This document shows positions 37,357 to 46,511 of a DNA stretch of 55,619 bases, piece by piece; the stretch's first letter is position 1; each line of letters starts with the position of its first letter. The stretch lies in NCBI RefSeq assembly GCF_000429045.1, contig NZ_AUBC01000028.1, positions 1 through 55,619 on the forward strand, written 5' to 3'. The position numbers and the translations under genes are program-made. The stretch comes from Salinarimonas rosea DSM 21201. GTDB taxonomy: Bacteria > Pseudomonadota > Alphaproteobacteria > Rhizobiales > Beijerinckiaceae. Below the pieces are notes generated by a model. That model was not told the origin of the DNA, searched no databases, and worked only from the letters and a program-made list of their open reading frames with translations.

Positions 37357-37414
37357 CGTCCGCTCCCGTGGTCCGATGCTTCGCTCCGCGCCTTTGTCTG
37401 CGCTTTCATTCGAG

Positions 37415-37428
37415 TGTATACGCATACA
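37415..37428. promoter_or_regulatory. Likely LacI-family operator, TGTAT-N4-ATACA
   Basis: TGTATACGCATACA has five-base inverted arms and a central CG, both typical of LacI-family operators. It abuts the ATG of the LacI-type gene and lies 58 bases before the divergent permease, so it could repress both. It stands out as A/T-rich in this GC-rich DNA. Confidence 0.7.
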
Positions 37429-38472
37429 ATGACCGAGATCAAGCCAGATTCCTCGGAGCCTCCGCGGCTCGGCGGAGCGACGCAGATCGACGTGGCGCGC
37501 CGCGCCGGCGTCTCCACGGCCACCGTCAGCCGCGTGCTGAACGGATCGCCCCTCGTCAGCCGGGCCTCGCGGGAGAAGGTCGAGGCGGCGATCCGCGAGC
37601 TCGCCTACATGCCGCACGAGGCGGCGCGCTCGCTGGCCACGCGCCGCTCGCGCACGCTCGGCGCCGTGATCCCGACGCTCACCAACGCCATCTTCGCCGC
37701 CGGCGTGAACGCCTTCGAGGACGAGGCGCGCCGCCGCGGGCACGCGCTGTTCATCGCCGTCTCGAACTACGACCCCGTGCAGGAGGGCTTCCTGATCCGG
37801 CAGATGGTCGAGCGCGGCGTCGACGGGCTCCTGCTCGTGGGCAACGATCGCGGTGCGGAGGGCCTCGAGATGCTCGTGTCGTCGGGCCTGCGCTGCGCCT
37901 GCGCCTGGGCCTACGACGAGGCGGCGCCGCTCGCCAATATCGGCTTCGACAACGCGGCGGCGATGGCGCCCCTGGTCGATCACCTCGTCGCCAGCGGGCG
38001 GCGCCGCGTCGCGATCCTCGCGGGCGTGCTCGCGGGCAACGACCGCGCCCGCGCGCGGCTCGACGGCACCGTGGCGCGTCTCGCCGACCACGGGCTCGCG
38101 CCGGTCGCGGTCGCCGAGACGCTCTACTCGATCCGGCGGGCCAAGGAAGCCGCGCGGGCCCTCCTCGAGGTCGGGCCCGACGCGGTCGTGTGCGGCAACG
38201 ACGTCATCGCGCTCGGCGCGCTGGCCGCCGCGCGGGCCGCGGGCCTGGGGGTGCCCGACGACGTGGCGATCACCGGCGTCGACGATCTCCCGATCTCGGC
38301 CGAAATGGACCCGCCCCTGACGACCGTGCGCATCCCGGCGGAGGAGATGGGCCGGCGGGCCGCCGCCGAGCTCATCGCGGCGATCAAGGAGGATCGCCCC
38401 GTCTCGTCGATCCGGCTCGGGACGCGCCTCGTCGTGCGCCGCAGCAGCTGGCGCAAGCCCGGCGCATCCTAG
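37429..38472 (+). CDS. LacI-family transcriptional repressor, 347 aa
   Basis: The N-terminal HTH is ATQIDVARRAGVSTATVSRVL (about 17-37), with hinge helix PHEAARSLATRRS (about 64-76), followed by the periplasmic-binding-like core that senses the inducer. Strand motifs GVDGLLLVGND and AITGVDDLPISAEMDPPLTT are standard. It likely represses the divergent importer and dehydrogenases in the absence of substrate, and itself through the abutting operator. It converges on the aminotransferase gene, sharing CTAG at their stops. Confidence 0.92.
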   Translation: MTEIKPDSSEPPRLGGATQIDVARRAGVSTATVSRVLNGSPLVSRASREKVEAAIRELAYMPHEAARSLATRRSRTLGAVIPTLTNAIFAAGVNAFEDEARRRGHALFIAVSNYDPVQEGFLIRQMVERGVDGLLLVGNDRGAEGLEMLVSSGLRCACAWAYDEAAPLANIGFDNAAAMAPLVDHLVASGRRRVAILAGVLAGNDRARARLDGTVARLADHGLAPVAVAETLYSIRRAKEAARALLEVGPDAVVCGNDVIALGALAAARAAGLGVPDDVAITGVDDLPISAEMDPPLTTVRIPAEEMGRRAAAELIAAIKEDRPVSSIRLGTRLVVRRSSWRKPGAS

Positions 38473-39665
38473 GCCGGGAGGGCCGCGGCGGCGTCGAGGA
38501 TGTGGCGCGCGATCAGGTCGCAATCCTCGAGCGTAAAGGTCAGCGGCAGCCGCATGTCGAACAGGCCCGACAGGATGCGGTCCGTCCGCGGCAGCGCCTG
38601 CGCCGGCACGTAGCGCCAGCTGGCATGGGCCGAGGTGAAGCCGACCGGCTCCGGCGCGCCGAACCACTTGAGCTCGACGCCGCGCGCGGCGCACTGCGCG
38701 AGGAAGCCGCGCGCCGCCTCCGCGGCGATCCCGGGCACCAGGAACTGGATCGAGGACCCGACATAGGCCTCCTGCGGCGGCCGGGCCGGCAGGCGGATGC
38801 GCGCGCAGGCGGAAAGGTGCCCCGCGACCCGATCGTGGCGCGCGTTCCAGCGCGCGATCGCGTCGTCGATCCGGGCGAGCTGCGGGCGCAGGATCGCCGC
38901 GCGCAGGTTGTCCATGCGCGCCGACAGGTTCGGCGTGTCGAGGCGGATGTCGGCGTAGGTGTCCGGCGCGGGTCCCGCGCCGTGGCGATCGTAGAGCATG
39001 TAGCTGCCCGAGAGCACGGTCGCCCGCGCCATGAAGGCGGCGTCGTCGCTCGTGAGCAGGCCGCCCTCGCCCGCGTTGAGGTGCTTGTAGGTCTGCGTCG
39101 AGAAGCACCCCGCGAGGCCGAAATTCCCGGATCTGCGGCCGTTCCAGCGCGCGCCCATCGTGTGGGCGCAATCCTCGATGATCCGCACGCCGAGCGCCTC
39201 GGCCAGCCCGACGAGGCGGTCCATGTCGCAGAGGTGACCGCGCATGTGGGAGAGCAGCAGCCATCCCGCGCCGCTCGCATGCGCCTTCTGCGCGAGATCG
39301 TCGAGGTCGAGCACGAGGTCCTCGGTGATCTCGACGAGCACCGGCTCGGCCCCCAGGGCCGCGATCGCGCCGGGGACCGGGGCGAGCGTGAAGGCGTTGC
39401 TGAGGACGCGGTCGCCGGGGCTCACCCCGGCCGCGCGCAGCGCGATCTGCATCGCCTGGCCGCCGGAGGCGAGCGCGAGGCAGAAGCGCGCCTCCTGCCA
39501 GGCGGCGTAGTCCCGCTCGAGGGCGGCGGCCTGCCCTTCGTCGCCGGGGACGGTGTTGTAGCGATGCAGCCGCCCGCTCCGCAGCACGGTGAGCGCGGCC
39601 TCGATCGCCTCGTCGGGGATCGGCTCCTGCTGGGTGAAGCTTCCTGAGAAGGGCGGTCGGCTCAT
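38469..39665 (-). CDS. DegT/DnrJ/EryC1/StrS-family PLP aminotransferase, 398 aa
   Basis: A fold-type I aminotransferase: PLP lysine K194 in TYKHLNAGEGG and the cofactor Asp165 in RIIEDCAHTMGA. The glycine-rich turn ASGGQAMQIAL (about 66-76) is at the phosphate site. Such enzymes usually act on nucleotide-linked keto-sugars, but no sugar-nucleotide genes are adjacent, so the substrate is open. The N-terminus (MSRPPFSGSF) is chosen because it lacks the Pro/Arg leader of the longer frame. It could be induced or used independently of the neighbouring LacI unit. Confidence 0.85.
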   Translation of the reverse strand: MSRPPFSGSFTQQEPIPDEAIEAALTVLRSGRLHRYNTVPGDEGQAAALERDYAAWQEARFCLALASGGQAMQIALRAAGVSPGDRVLSNAFTLAPVPGAIAALGAEPVLVEITEDLVLDLDDLAQKAHASGAGWLLLSHMRGHLCDMDRLVGLAEALGVRIIEDCAHTMGARWNGRRSGNFGLAGCFSTQTYKHLNAGEGGLLTSDDAAFMARATVLSGSYMLYDRHGAGPAPDTYADIRLDTPNLSARMDNLRAAILRPQLARIDDAIARWNARHDRVAGHLSACARIRLPARPPQEAYVGSSIQFLVPGIAAEAARGFLAQCAARGVELKWFGAPEPVGFTSAHASWRYVPAQALPRTDRILSGLFDMRLPLTFTLEDCDLIARHILDAAAALPA

Positions 39666-39741
39666 CGAGGCTCGTCGCTGCGGCCCCGCCGGGGGGGCGT
39701 CGACCGCCAGCATCGACCAGGTCGAGAGCCGCTGCAAGCGC

Positions 39742-40569
39742 TTACTTCGGCGCGGCGCCGGGATTTCGCAGGCACTCCGCCCGGAACGCGGCGATCTCGT
39801 CGGCGACGAGATCGCGGTCGTGGTCGAGCGTGGCCACGTGGTAGGAGTTCTCCAGCCAGACGAGCCGCACGCGCGCCGCCGCCACGCTGCCGACGATCCG
39901 CAGGGCGTTCTCCGGCGCGACCACGTGGTCCTCGCGCGACTGGAGGACGAGCACCGGGCGCGTGACGAGCGGGAGCATGTGCCCGGTCGCGCAGGCGAGG
40001 ACGTACCGGTTCTGCAGGGCGGGGACCGGGATGCGCGCATAGGCGATCTCCCGCACGCCCTCGCGCTTGATGTCCGAGCCGATCCCGGGGACGTCGCCGC
40101 GCGGATCGGCGTCGAGCAGCTGGGCCGCGACGCCGGGCTGGTAGATGCCCGTCGAGGCGTTGATCGCGGCGACGCCGAGGATGCGTTCGCCGCGTCGTGC
40201 GGCGAGGTTGAGGGCGATCGTCGCGCCCATCGACAGGCCCACGACGAGCACGGGTCCGTGGGCGGCGGCGAGCGCCTCGAGGGCGCGTTCCGCCGAGGCG
40301 ACCCAGTCCCGATAGCCGCAGGAGCGCAGGTCCTCCGGCACGCCGCCGTGCCCTGCGAGGAGCGGCGCGTGGACGGTCGCGCCGGTGAGGCGGTGCAGGC
40401 GCTCGCCGACGGGCCGCACGCCCTGCGGCGTCCCCGTGAACCCGTGGATCAGGAGGATCGCGGCCCCCTCCCCCTCGAGCAGAAACGGATCGGTGTCGGC
40501 GGTCACGAGCGCGCTTCCCGGCAAGGCCGCCCGCCGGATGGCGAGCGCATGCCGGGCTTGTCCGACCAT
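39742..40569 (-). CDS. Alpha/beta hydrolase, carboxylesterase Est30-like, 275 aa
   Basis: The fold starts at AILLIHGFTGTPQGV (oxyanion region), the nucleophile is in VVGLSMGAT (G-L-S-M-G), the acid is probably Asp in LQSREDHVV, and the histidine is in ENSYHVATLDHD. The pattern and size match monoacylglycerol or carboxylesterase Est30-type enzymes. It is cytoplasmic. The start is uncertain: an ATG at 40567-40569 or a GTG at 40504-40506, which begins closer to the conserved fold; I use the ATG. Neighbouring genes do not define a substrate. Confidence 0.8.
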   Translation of the reverse strand: MVGQARHALAIRRAALPGSALVTADTDPFLLEGEGAAILLIHGFTGTPQGVRPVGERLHRLTGATVHAPLLAGHGGVPEDLRSCGYRDWVASAERALEALAAAHGPVLVVGLSMGATIALNLAARRGERILGVAAINASTGIYQPGVAAQLLDADPRGDVPGIGSDIKREGVREIAYARIPVPALQNRYVLACATGHMLPLVTRPVLVLQSREDHVVAPENALRIVGSVAAARVRLVWLENSYHVATLDHDRDLVADEIAAFRAECLRNPGAAPK

Positions 40570-40621
40570 TCGGCGCCCGATTTCCAATCGAAAGAAGAGA
40601 TCGATCGATCGCGTCCGGTGA

Positions 40622-41512
40622 TCAGCCGGACCCGGCGAAGTAGCTGCGGAACCGGCGCAGCAGGCCCGTGTCGGCCGCCTCGTGATGAGCCATCCCGATG
40701 GTCGCGCGGGCCTCGAGGTCGCGGATGGGGATCGCCGCGAGCTGCGCCGGCAGGCTCTCCGCGATCGAGGCGGGATAGATCGTCACGCCCTTGCCGTCGG
40801 CCACGCGCTGGAACATCACCTGGACGTCCCAGACCTCGTCGACGACGCGCGGCTGCAGGCCGTGGGGCGCGAGCGCCTCGTCGAGGAGAAGCCGATAGCT
40901 CCGCCAGTTCTCCCGCAGCCCCAGGACGAATGGCTGGTCCGCGAGCTCGCCCACGCGCACGGCCTCCGGCACCGCCGCGCGGGGCGCCACGAGAGCGAGC
41001 GGGTCGCGCCAGAGCGGCTCGATCGTCAGGTCGCCCCGCGCCACGGAGCCGTGGTCGAGCAGGAAGCCGACGTCGATGGTCCCGTCCGCGAGGCGGCGCG
41101 TCATCGTGTCGGTGGAGAGCACGTGCATCTCCACCTGCACGTCCGGGCAGGCGCGCTGGAAACGCTCGAGCGCGCGCGTCAGCGCGCTCGACGTCGCCAG
41201 CGCCGAGTAGCCGACGATGACGTGCCCGCGCCGGCCGTTCTCGTCGCGACGCGCCGCGCGGACCGTGCGCTCGAACAGGGCGACCGCATTGCGTGCGTCG
41301 GCCAGGAAGGCCGCGCCCGCCTCGGTCACGGCCACGGAGCGGGTGGTGCGCTCGAAGATCGGAAAGCCGAGATCCTCCTCGGTGTCCTTCACGGTCTTGG
41401 TAATCGCCGGCTGGACGACGGCGAGCACCTCGGACGCGCGCCGGAAGCTGCCCGCGTCGGCGACCGCGACGCAGGTCCTCAGATGCCTGATGCCGATCCG
41501 CGACGCCCTCAT
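40622..41512 (-). CDS. LysR-family transcriptional regulator, 296 aa
   Basis: A winged HTH near the N-terminus (SFRRASEVLAVVQPAITKTV, about residues 23-42) is followed by the co-inducer domain. The start ATG at 41510-41512 has GAGGAGC upstream; longer frames would prefix about 34 poorly conserved residues. It is divergent from the TRAP transporter genes 186 bases away, the classic arrangement for a LysR activator of its transport target. The inducer is unknown and is presumably the TRAP substrate. Confidence 0.9.
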   Translation of the reverse strand: MRASRIGIRHLRTCVAVADAGSFRRASEVLAVVQPAITKTVKDTEEDLGFPIFERTTRSVAVTEAGAAFLADARNAVALFERTVRAARRDENGRRGHVIVGYSALATSSALTRALERFQRACPDVQVEMHVLSTDTMTRRLADGTIDVGFLLDHGSVARGDLTIEPLWRDPLALVAPRAAVPEAVRVGELADQPFVLGLRENWRSYRLLLDEALAPHGLQPRVVDEVWDVQVMFQRVADGKGVTIYPASIAESLPAQLAAIPIRDLEARATIGMAHHEAADTGLLRRFRSYFAGSG

Positions 41513-41554
41513 CCACCGCTCCTCGCCCGGGAGGGGAGGCTGATAGCCGATCGT

Positions 41555-41568
41555 GATCAGTCGATCAA
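41555..41568. promoter_or_regulatory. Possible LysR site, TGATC-N4-GATCA
   Basis: TGATCAGTCGATCA is an imperfectly spaced inverted repeat in the lysR-TRAP divergent region, near an A/T-rich stretch (AACAAAGGATATTTG). LysR proteins bind such repeats. It is a weak call on sequence alone. Confidence 0.35.
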
Positions 41569-41698
41569 CAAAGGATATTTGTGCATCGAACCGAACGGGG
41601 AAATCCTCGACCACGAGCCGGGATCACGGCGACGAGCCCGGGGATCGTCGGCCGGACGAGCGCCGACCGGCCATCGCACGCAACCAGGGAGAACGGGA

Positions 41699-42223
41699 GT
41701 GGCGAGCCTCACGCGACGCGCATTCGACGGCCTGCTCCGCGCCCTGACCTTCGTCGGCGGCGCGGCGCTCGTCCTGATGATGCTGCACGTCACTCTCGAC
41801 GTCGTCCTGAAGAACCTCTTCCGCGCGCCGATCCAGGGCACGATCGAGATCTCGTCCTACTACTACATGGTCGCGATCGTGATGCTGCCGCTCGCCTTCG
41901 TCGAGCGCACGGACGAGCAGATCAGCGTCGACCTGCTCTTCCGCCGCCTGCCCGCCCCGGCGCGCCGGGCCGTGCTCGCATTCGCCTGCCTCGTGACCGC
42001 GGGCGTCCTCGCGATCATGACCTATCGGACCGGCCTCGACGCCGTGCGCGCCTGGCGCGTCGGCGAGGTGGTGATGGGCGCCCGCGAGGTCGTCGTCTGG
42101 CCCGCACGGCTGATGCTGCCCGTCGGATTCGGCCTCGCCACGGCCGCGGCGCTGCTGCGGATCGTGCTCGTCGCGCGGGGCGAGGCGATCGCCGACGCGG
42201 ACACGCCGAAGGACGTCGCGTGA
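41699..42223 (+). CDS. TRAP transporter small permease, DctQ type, 174 aa
   Basis: Four predicted helices with motifs typical of DctQ: VLKNLFRAPIQGTIEISSYYYM and a conserved ERTDEQISVDLLFRRLP (each quoted in part). The start is GTG at 41699, with AGGGAG upstream. The stop overlaps the next ATG by one base (TGATG). It links the binding protein and the large permease. No substrate can be read from it. Confidence 0.9.
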   Translation: MASLTRRAFDGLLRALTFVGGAALVLMMLHVTLDVVLKNLFRAPIQGTIEISSYYYMVAIVMLPLAFVERTDEQISVDLLFRRLPAPARRAVLAFACLVTAGVLAIMTYRTGLDAVRAWRVGEVVMGAREVVVWPARLMLPVGFGLATAAALLRIVLVARGEAIADADTPKDVA

Positions 42224-43536
42224 TGAGCGCGCTCGCCGTGGGCTGGATCGGCATCGCCGCGCTCTTCGCCCTGCTCGCCCTGCGCGTCCCCATCGGCGCG
42301 GCCCTCGCCGTGGTCTCGATCGGGGGCATCACGGTCATGACGAACCACGTGGCGGCGCTCGGGATCGTGAGCGCGCTGCCCTTCACCTTCATCGGCGACT
42401 GGTCGCTCACGGCGATCCCGATGTTCCTCCTGATGGGTTTCGTCGCCGCCAACACCGGGCTCACCGCCGGCGCCTTCGACCTCATGCGCCTCCTGCTGCG
42501 CCGCGTCCCCGGCGGGCTCGCCTCTGCGAGCGTGGCCGCGTGCGGCCTCTTCGCGGCCGCCTCGGGCTCGAGCATCGCGACGACGGCGGCGATGTCCCGC
42601 ATCGCCGTGCCGGAGATGCTGCGCGCCGGCTACCGCCCCTCGCTCGCGACGGGGGTCGTCACGGCCTCGGGAACGCTCGGCTCCCTGATCCCGCCCTCGA
42701 TCCTGATGGTGCTCTACGGGATCTTCACGGAGCAGTCGATCGGGCAGCTCTTCATCGCGGGCATCGTGCCCGGGATCCTCTCGGCGCTGATCTACATGGC
42801 GATGATCACGGTGCGCGCCATCGTCGACCCGAGCCTCGCACCGGCCCGGGCCACCGGCCGCGTCGCCCCGGGGGAGCTCGGCCGGCTCGTCCTCGCCGTC
42901 TGGCCGTTCCCGCTCCTCATCGTGGGCGTGCTCGGCGGCATCTTCGGGGGATTCTTCACGCCGACCGAGGCGGGCGCTGTGGGCGCGTTCCTCGCCTGCG
43001 CCATCGCGGCGCTGCGCGGGCAGCTGACGCGGGCCGCGCTGGGGACGGCGGTGCGGCAGACGGTGGTCGCCACGGCCTCGATCTTCTTCCTGTCGATCGG
43101 CGCGATCATGTTCACGCGCTTCATGGGGCTGTCGGGCGTCCCCGATCAGCTCGCCGACGCCATGCTCTCGGTCTCGACGGAGCCGCTCGTCGTCATCGCC
43201 ATGATCGCCTTGCTGTTCATCGTGCTCGGCATGGTGATCGACTCGATCGGCCTGATGCTGCTGACGCTCCCGGTGCTGCTGCCCGTGCTCGAGGCCGCGA
43301 ACGTCGACCTGATCTGGTTCGGCATCATCGTGATCAAGCTGCTCGAGATCGGGCTGGTGACCCCGCCCGTCGGGCTCAACCTCTACGTCATGCACTCCGC
43401 GCTCTCCGGGAAGGTCCGCCTCGGCGAGATCCTGCGCGGCACGACCTGGTTCCTCGCCATGGACCTCGTGACCCTCGTGCTCCTCATCCTCGTGCCCGGC
43501 CTCACCCTCGCCCTGCCGACGCTGATGCGCGGGTGA
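42223..43536 (+). CDS. TRAP transporter large permease, DctM type, 437 aa
   Basis: About 12 helices. Family motifs include GGFFTPTEAGAVGAFLA (about 240-256) and SGSSIATTAAMSRIAVPEM (about 110-128). It uses the membrane ion gradient to import an organic acid or related compound. It is translated with the small permease upstream. Substrate specificity lies with the binding protein next door. Confidence 0.92.
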   Translation: MSALAVGWIGIAALFALLALRVPIGAALAVVSIGGITVMTNHVAALGIVSALPFTFIGDWSLTAIPMFLLMGFVAANTGLTAGAFDLMRLLLRRVPGGLASASVAACGLFAAASGSSIATTAAMSRIAVPEMLRAGYRPSLATGVVTASGTLGSLIPPSILMVLYGIFTEQSIGQLFIAGIVPGILSALIYMAMITVRAIVDPSLAPARATGRVAPGELGRLVLAVWPFPLLIVGVLGGIFGGFFTPTEAGAVGAFLACAIAALRGQLTRAALGTAVRQTVVATASIFFLSIGAIMFTRFMGLSGVPDQLADAMLSVSTEPLVVIAMIALLFIVLGMVIDSIGLMLLTLPVLLPVLEAANVDLIWFGIIVIKLLEIGLVTPPVGLNLYVMHSALSGKVRLGEILRGTTWFLAMDLVTLVLLILVPGLTLALPTLMRG

Positions 43537-43577
43537 GACCGGGCCCGAGAAGAACCGCCCACTGGAGGAAGATCGCC

Positions 43578-44699
43578 ATGAACAGCACGCCCCGCGCGGC
43601 GCTCGTCGCCGCCGCCCTCGTCTGCGCCACGAGCACGTCGGCGCTGGCCCAGGCCAACGCCAACCACTTCTTCGCCGAGCGCCATTCGATGGTGCGCGGA
43701 CCCTATGTCGAGTTCGCGGAGCGCGTCCGCGAGCGCACCGACGGCTCGGTCGACCTGCGCGTCTTCAGCGGCGGCTCGCTGCTGCCGCCGGCCTCCGCGC
43801 TGCAGGGCGTGCGCGACGGCATCGCCCAGGTCACCTACCACGCCGGCACCTACACGCCCGCCGAGCTGCCCATCGCCAACCTCGTCGGCGACATGGCGTT
43901 CTACAACACCGATCCGATGGTCATGGCCTTCGCCTCGACGGAATTCGGCCTCACCGATCCCCGCATCCAGGCGGAATGGGAGGAGAACGGCGTCGTCTTC
44001 GGCGGCGGCTATTCCACCTCCCAGTATTTCATGATGTGCAACACCAAGGTCGAGACCCTGGAGGACGTCCGCGGCAAGCGGCTGCGCATGGCCGGCGGCG
44101 CCTGGTCGCGCTTCGCGGAGCACGTCGGCGCGGTGCCGGTCTCGATCCCGTCCAGCGAGATGTATACCGGGCTCGACACGGGCTCCCTCGACTGCGCCGT
44201 CGCCGCCGCCGACGCGCTCGACAGCTTCAGCCTGAAGGACGTCGTGACGTCGATGAACACGCTGGAGATCGGAAACTACTACGCCGGCTTCCTCTGGGGC
44301 TACAATCCGAGCTTCTGGGAGGGGCTTTCGGACGAGGAGCGGCGCGTTCTCCTGGACGAGATGGCCTACTACCTCGCCCAGCACCGCGTCGCCTTCGATG
44401 CCGATGTCGAGGCCGCGGTTGCCGCGGCGAAGGAGGCCGGCATGACGGTCTACGAGCCGGATGCGGCGCTCGAGCAGGCCTTCGCCGAGTTCGTCGCGCA
44501 GGACGAGGCGGCCCTCGTCGCGATCGCGCAGGAGCGCGGCGTCGAGGATCCGCAGGCGATCATCGCCGACTTCAAGGCGACGATCGACAAGTGGGACGCG
44601 CTTCTCGCCGAGGTCGACCGCACCGACGTCGAGGCGCTCGCCGCCTTGGCCCGCACCGAGATCTACGATCGGGTCGACGCGAGCCGCTACGGTCTCTGA
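43578..44699 (+). CDS. TRAP transporter substrate-binding protein, DctP type, 373 aa
   Basis: A Sec signal (1-26, ending ALAQA) is followed by a DctP fold with the ligand-arginine region GKRLRMAGGAWSRF (about 165-178). It starts 41 bases after dctM with GGAGGAAG before the ATG. The mature protein is on the long side and has an Ala/Glu-rich C-terminal helix pair. Its ligand is likely a carboxylate; no closer assignment is possible. Confidence 0.88.
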   Translation: MNSTPRAALVAAALVCATSTSALAQANANHFFAERHSMVRGPYVEFAERVRERTDGSVDLRVFSGGSLLPPASALQGVRDGIAQVTYHAGTYTPAELPIANLVGDMAFYNTDPMVMAFASTEFGLTDPRIQAEWEENGVVFGGGYSTSQYFMMCNTKVETLEDVRGKRLRMAGGAWSRFAEHVGAVPVSIPSSEMYTGLDTGSLDCAVAAADALDSFSLKDVVTSMNTLEIGNYYAGFLWGYNPSFWEGLSDEERRVLLDEMAYYLAQHRVAFDADVEAAVAAAKEAGMTVYEPDAALEQAFAEFVAQDEAALVAIAQERGVEDPQAIIADFKATIDKWDALLAEVDRTDVEALAALARTEIYDRVDASRYGL

Positions 44700-44767
44700 C
44701 CGGGCCTCGCCGGCCGTCGCGGAAGCCGCCCGCCGCCCCGAGCGGAGGGCGGCCGGGCCGCCGCACG

Positions 44768-44793
44768 GGCGGAGCGCACCCTCGCGCTCCGCC
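44768..44793. terminator. Possible bidirectional hairpin between TRAP and chemoreceptor genes
   Basis: GGCGGAGCG (44768-44776) pairs with CGCTCCGCC (44785-44793) around an eight-base loop, between two convergent genes. There is no clear T-run, so termination would be weak or Rho-assisted. Confidence 0.4.
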
Positions 44794-44804
44794 GCGTTCG
44801 TCCG

Positions 44805-46511
44805 TCAGGCTGCCCTGACGCCGCCGAGGAACGTCGCCACCTCGTCGCTCAGCTTCTTCGACTGGCGGGACAGATCGGTGGCCGAGGAGAGGACCTGCGC
44901 GCAGGCCGCCCCGGACGCCGCGACCGCGACATTGACGCCGCCGATGTTCGCGGACACTTCCGACGTGCCCTGCGACGCCTGCTGGACGTTGCGGGCGATC
45001 TCCTGCGTGGCCGCGCCCTGCTCCTCGACGGCGGCGGCGATCGCGCCGGCGATCCCGTTCAGCTCGCGGATCACGTCGGCGATGCCGCCGATGCCGCCCA
45101 CGGCATCGGCGGTCGAGGTCTGAACCGCGCCGATCTGTCCCGCGATCTGCTGCGTCGCCTTGGCAGTCTGGTCGGCCAGGTTCTTCACCTCCTGCGCGAC
45201 GACGGCGAACCCCTTGCCGGCCTCGCCCGCGCGGGCCGCCTCGATGGTCGCGTTGAGCGCCAGCAGGTTCGTCTGGCCGGCGATGGTGCTGATCAGCTCG
45301 ATCACCTCGCCGATCTGCTGCGCGGCGCTGCTCAGCGCCTTCACCTTGGCCGCGATCTGGTCGGCGTCGCGCATGGCGCGCGAGGCGATGCTCGCGGAGC
45401 TGTTCACCTGCCCGCCGATCTCGCGGATCGAGGCGGAGAGCTCCTCGGCAGCGGTCGCGACGGTCTGCACGTTCGCGGACGCCTGCTCCGAGGCCGAGGC
45501 GACGGTGAGCGACTGGGTCGAGGTCTCGTCGGCGGTCGCGGTGAGGGTCTGCGCCGCGGCCTGCAGCTGGGTCGAGGCCGACGAGACGGCAGAGACGACG
45601 CCGCCGATGGTCGCCTCGAAGTCGTCGGCGAGCTTGCGCATGGCGGCCCGCTTCTGGGCTTCGCTCCGCTCCTCGGCTTTCGCCTGCTCCTCCTCGAGCC
45701 GCACGCGCTCCAGGCCGTTCTCCTTGAACACCAGGGCGGTCCTCGCGACGGCGCCGATCTCGTCCTTCCGCTCGAGGCCCGAGACCTGGGTGGTGAACTC
45801 GCCCGCGGCGAGCCTCTGGAGCACGTCGACGATCGTCCTGATCGGCTTCGCGATCCCGACCTGGCCGACGAAGAAGCCGAACAGGAGCCCGAGCGAGACG
45901 CCCGCGACGCCCGCGCCGATCATGAGCGAGGACGATGCCTCGTACTCGTCGGTCGCGCTCTCGGAGGTCCGCCGGACACGCGTGTCGAGCTCGGTGGCGT
46001 AATCCCGGACCGCGACGCGCAGCCGTTCGGCCGCCTCGAAGCTCGCGACCGCCGAGGCGCGCAGGGCCTCCATCTCGTCCGAGACCTCGAACGACCTCAC
46101 CGCCGAGGCGAACGAGAACGTCTCCTCGAGCTCCGCTTCGTAGGCGGACCAGAGCCCTTCGATCTCCCGGAGCCGCTCCTGGTCGGCCTGCGGGCTGACC
46201 TCCGCGATCTCCGAAAGCCGCTGGAGGAACGTCCGCCGGTGCTCCTCGACGGCCGCGCGGGCTTCACGCACGGTCTCGGGGCGCGGGTCCGCGGCCACCT
46301 GGAACTCCGCCCCGTTCATCTGAACGACGTTGATGTTCATCCGCGACATCGTCAGCGCGTTGCTCGCGGCCTGCTGCATCGACTCGGCCGCACGGCTCAG
46401 CGACTGCAGCGACGTGATGCCAACGAAGCCGACCATGGCCGCCGTCGCGGCCAGGACGACGACGATGGCGAGGACCTTGGTCATGATCCGAAAGTGCGAA
46501 AGCGGGTTCAA
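44805..46511 (-). CDS. Methyl-accepting chemotaxis protein, 568 aa
   Basis: Two transmembrane helices (about residues 10-32 and 192-215) bracket a periplasmic, mostly helical ligand domain. A HAMP region (about 216-270) follows, then a signalling tip with the hairpin [37 protein letters not shown] (quoted only for location near 408-440). The start is TTG at 46509-46511 with a strong GGGAGGGA a few bases upstream; the ATG inside at 46484 lacks a ribosome site. No cytoplasmic C-terminal CheR pentapeptide is seen. The ligand is unknown; its proximity to two TRAP systems may hint at a shared substrate. Confidence 0.92.
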   Translation of the reverse strand: MNPLSHFRIMTKVLAIVVVLAATAAMVGFVGITSLQSLSRAAESMQQAASNALTMSRMNINVVQMNGAEFQVAADPRPETVREARAAVEEHRRTFLQRLSEIAEVSPQADQERLREIEGLWSAYEAELEETFSFASAVRSFEVSDEMEALRASAVASFEAAERLRVAVRDYATELDTRVRRTSESATDEYEASSSLMIGAGVAGVSLGLLFGFFVGQVGIAKPIRTIVDVLQRLAAGEFTTQVSGLERKDEIGAVARTALVFKENGLERVRLEEEQAKAEERSEAQKRAAMRKLADDFEATIGGVVSAVSSASTQLQAAAQTLTATADETSTQSLTVASASEQASANVQTVATAAEELSASIREIGGQVNSSASIASRAMRDADQIAAKVKALSSAAQQIGEVIELISTIAGQTNLLALNATIEAARAGEAGKGFAVVAQEVKNLADQTAKATQQIAGQIGAVQTSTADAVGGIGGIADVIRELNGIAGAIAAAVEEQGAATQEIARNVQQASQGTSEVSANIGGVNVAVAASGAACAQVLSSATDLSRQSKKLSDEVATFLGGVRAA

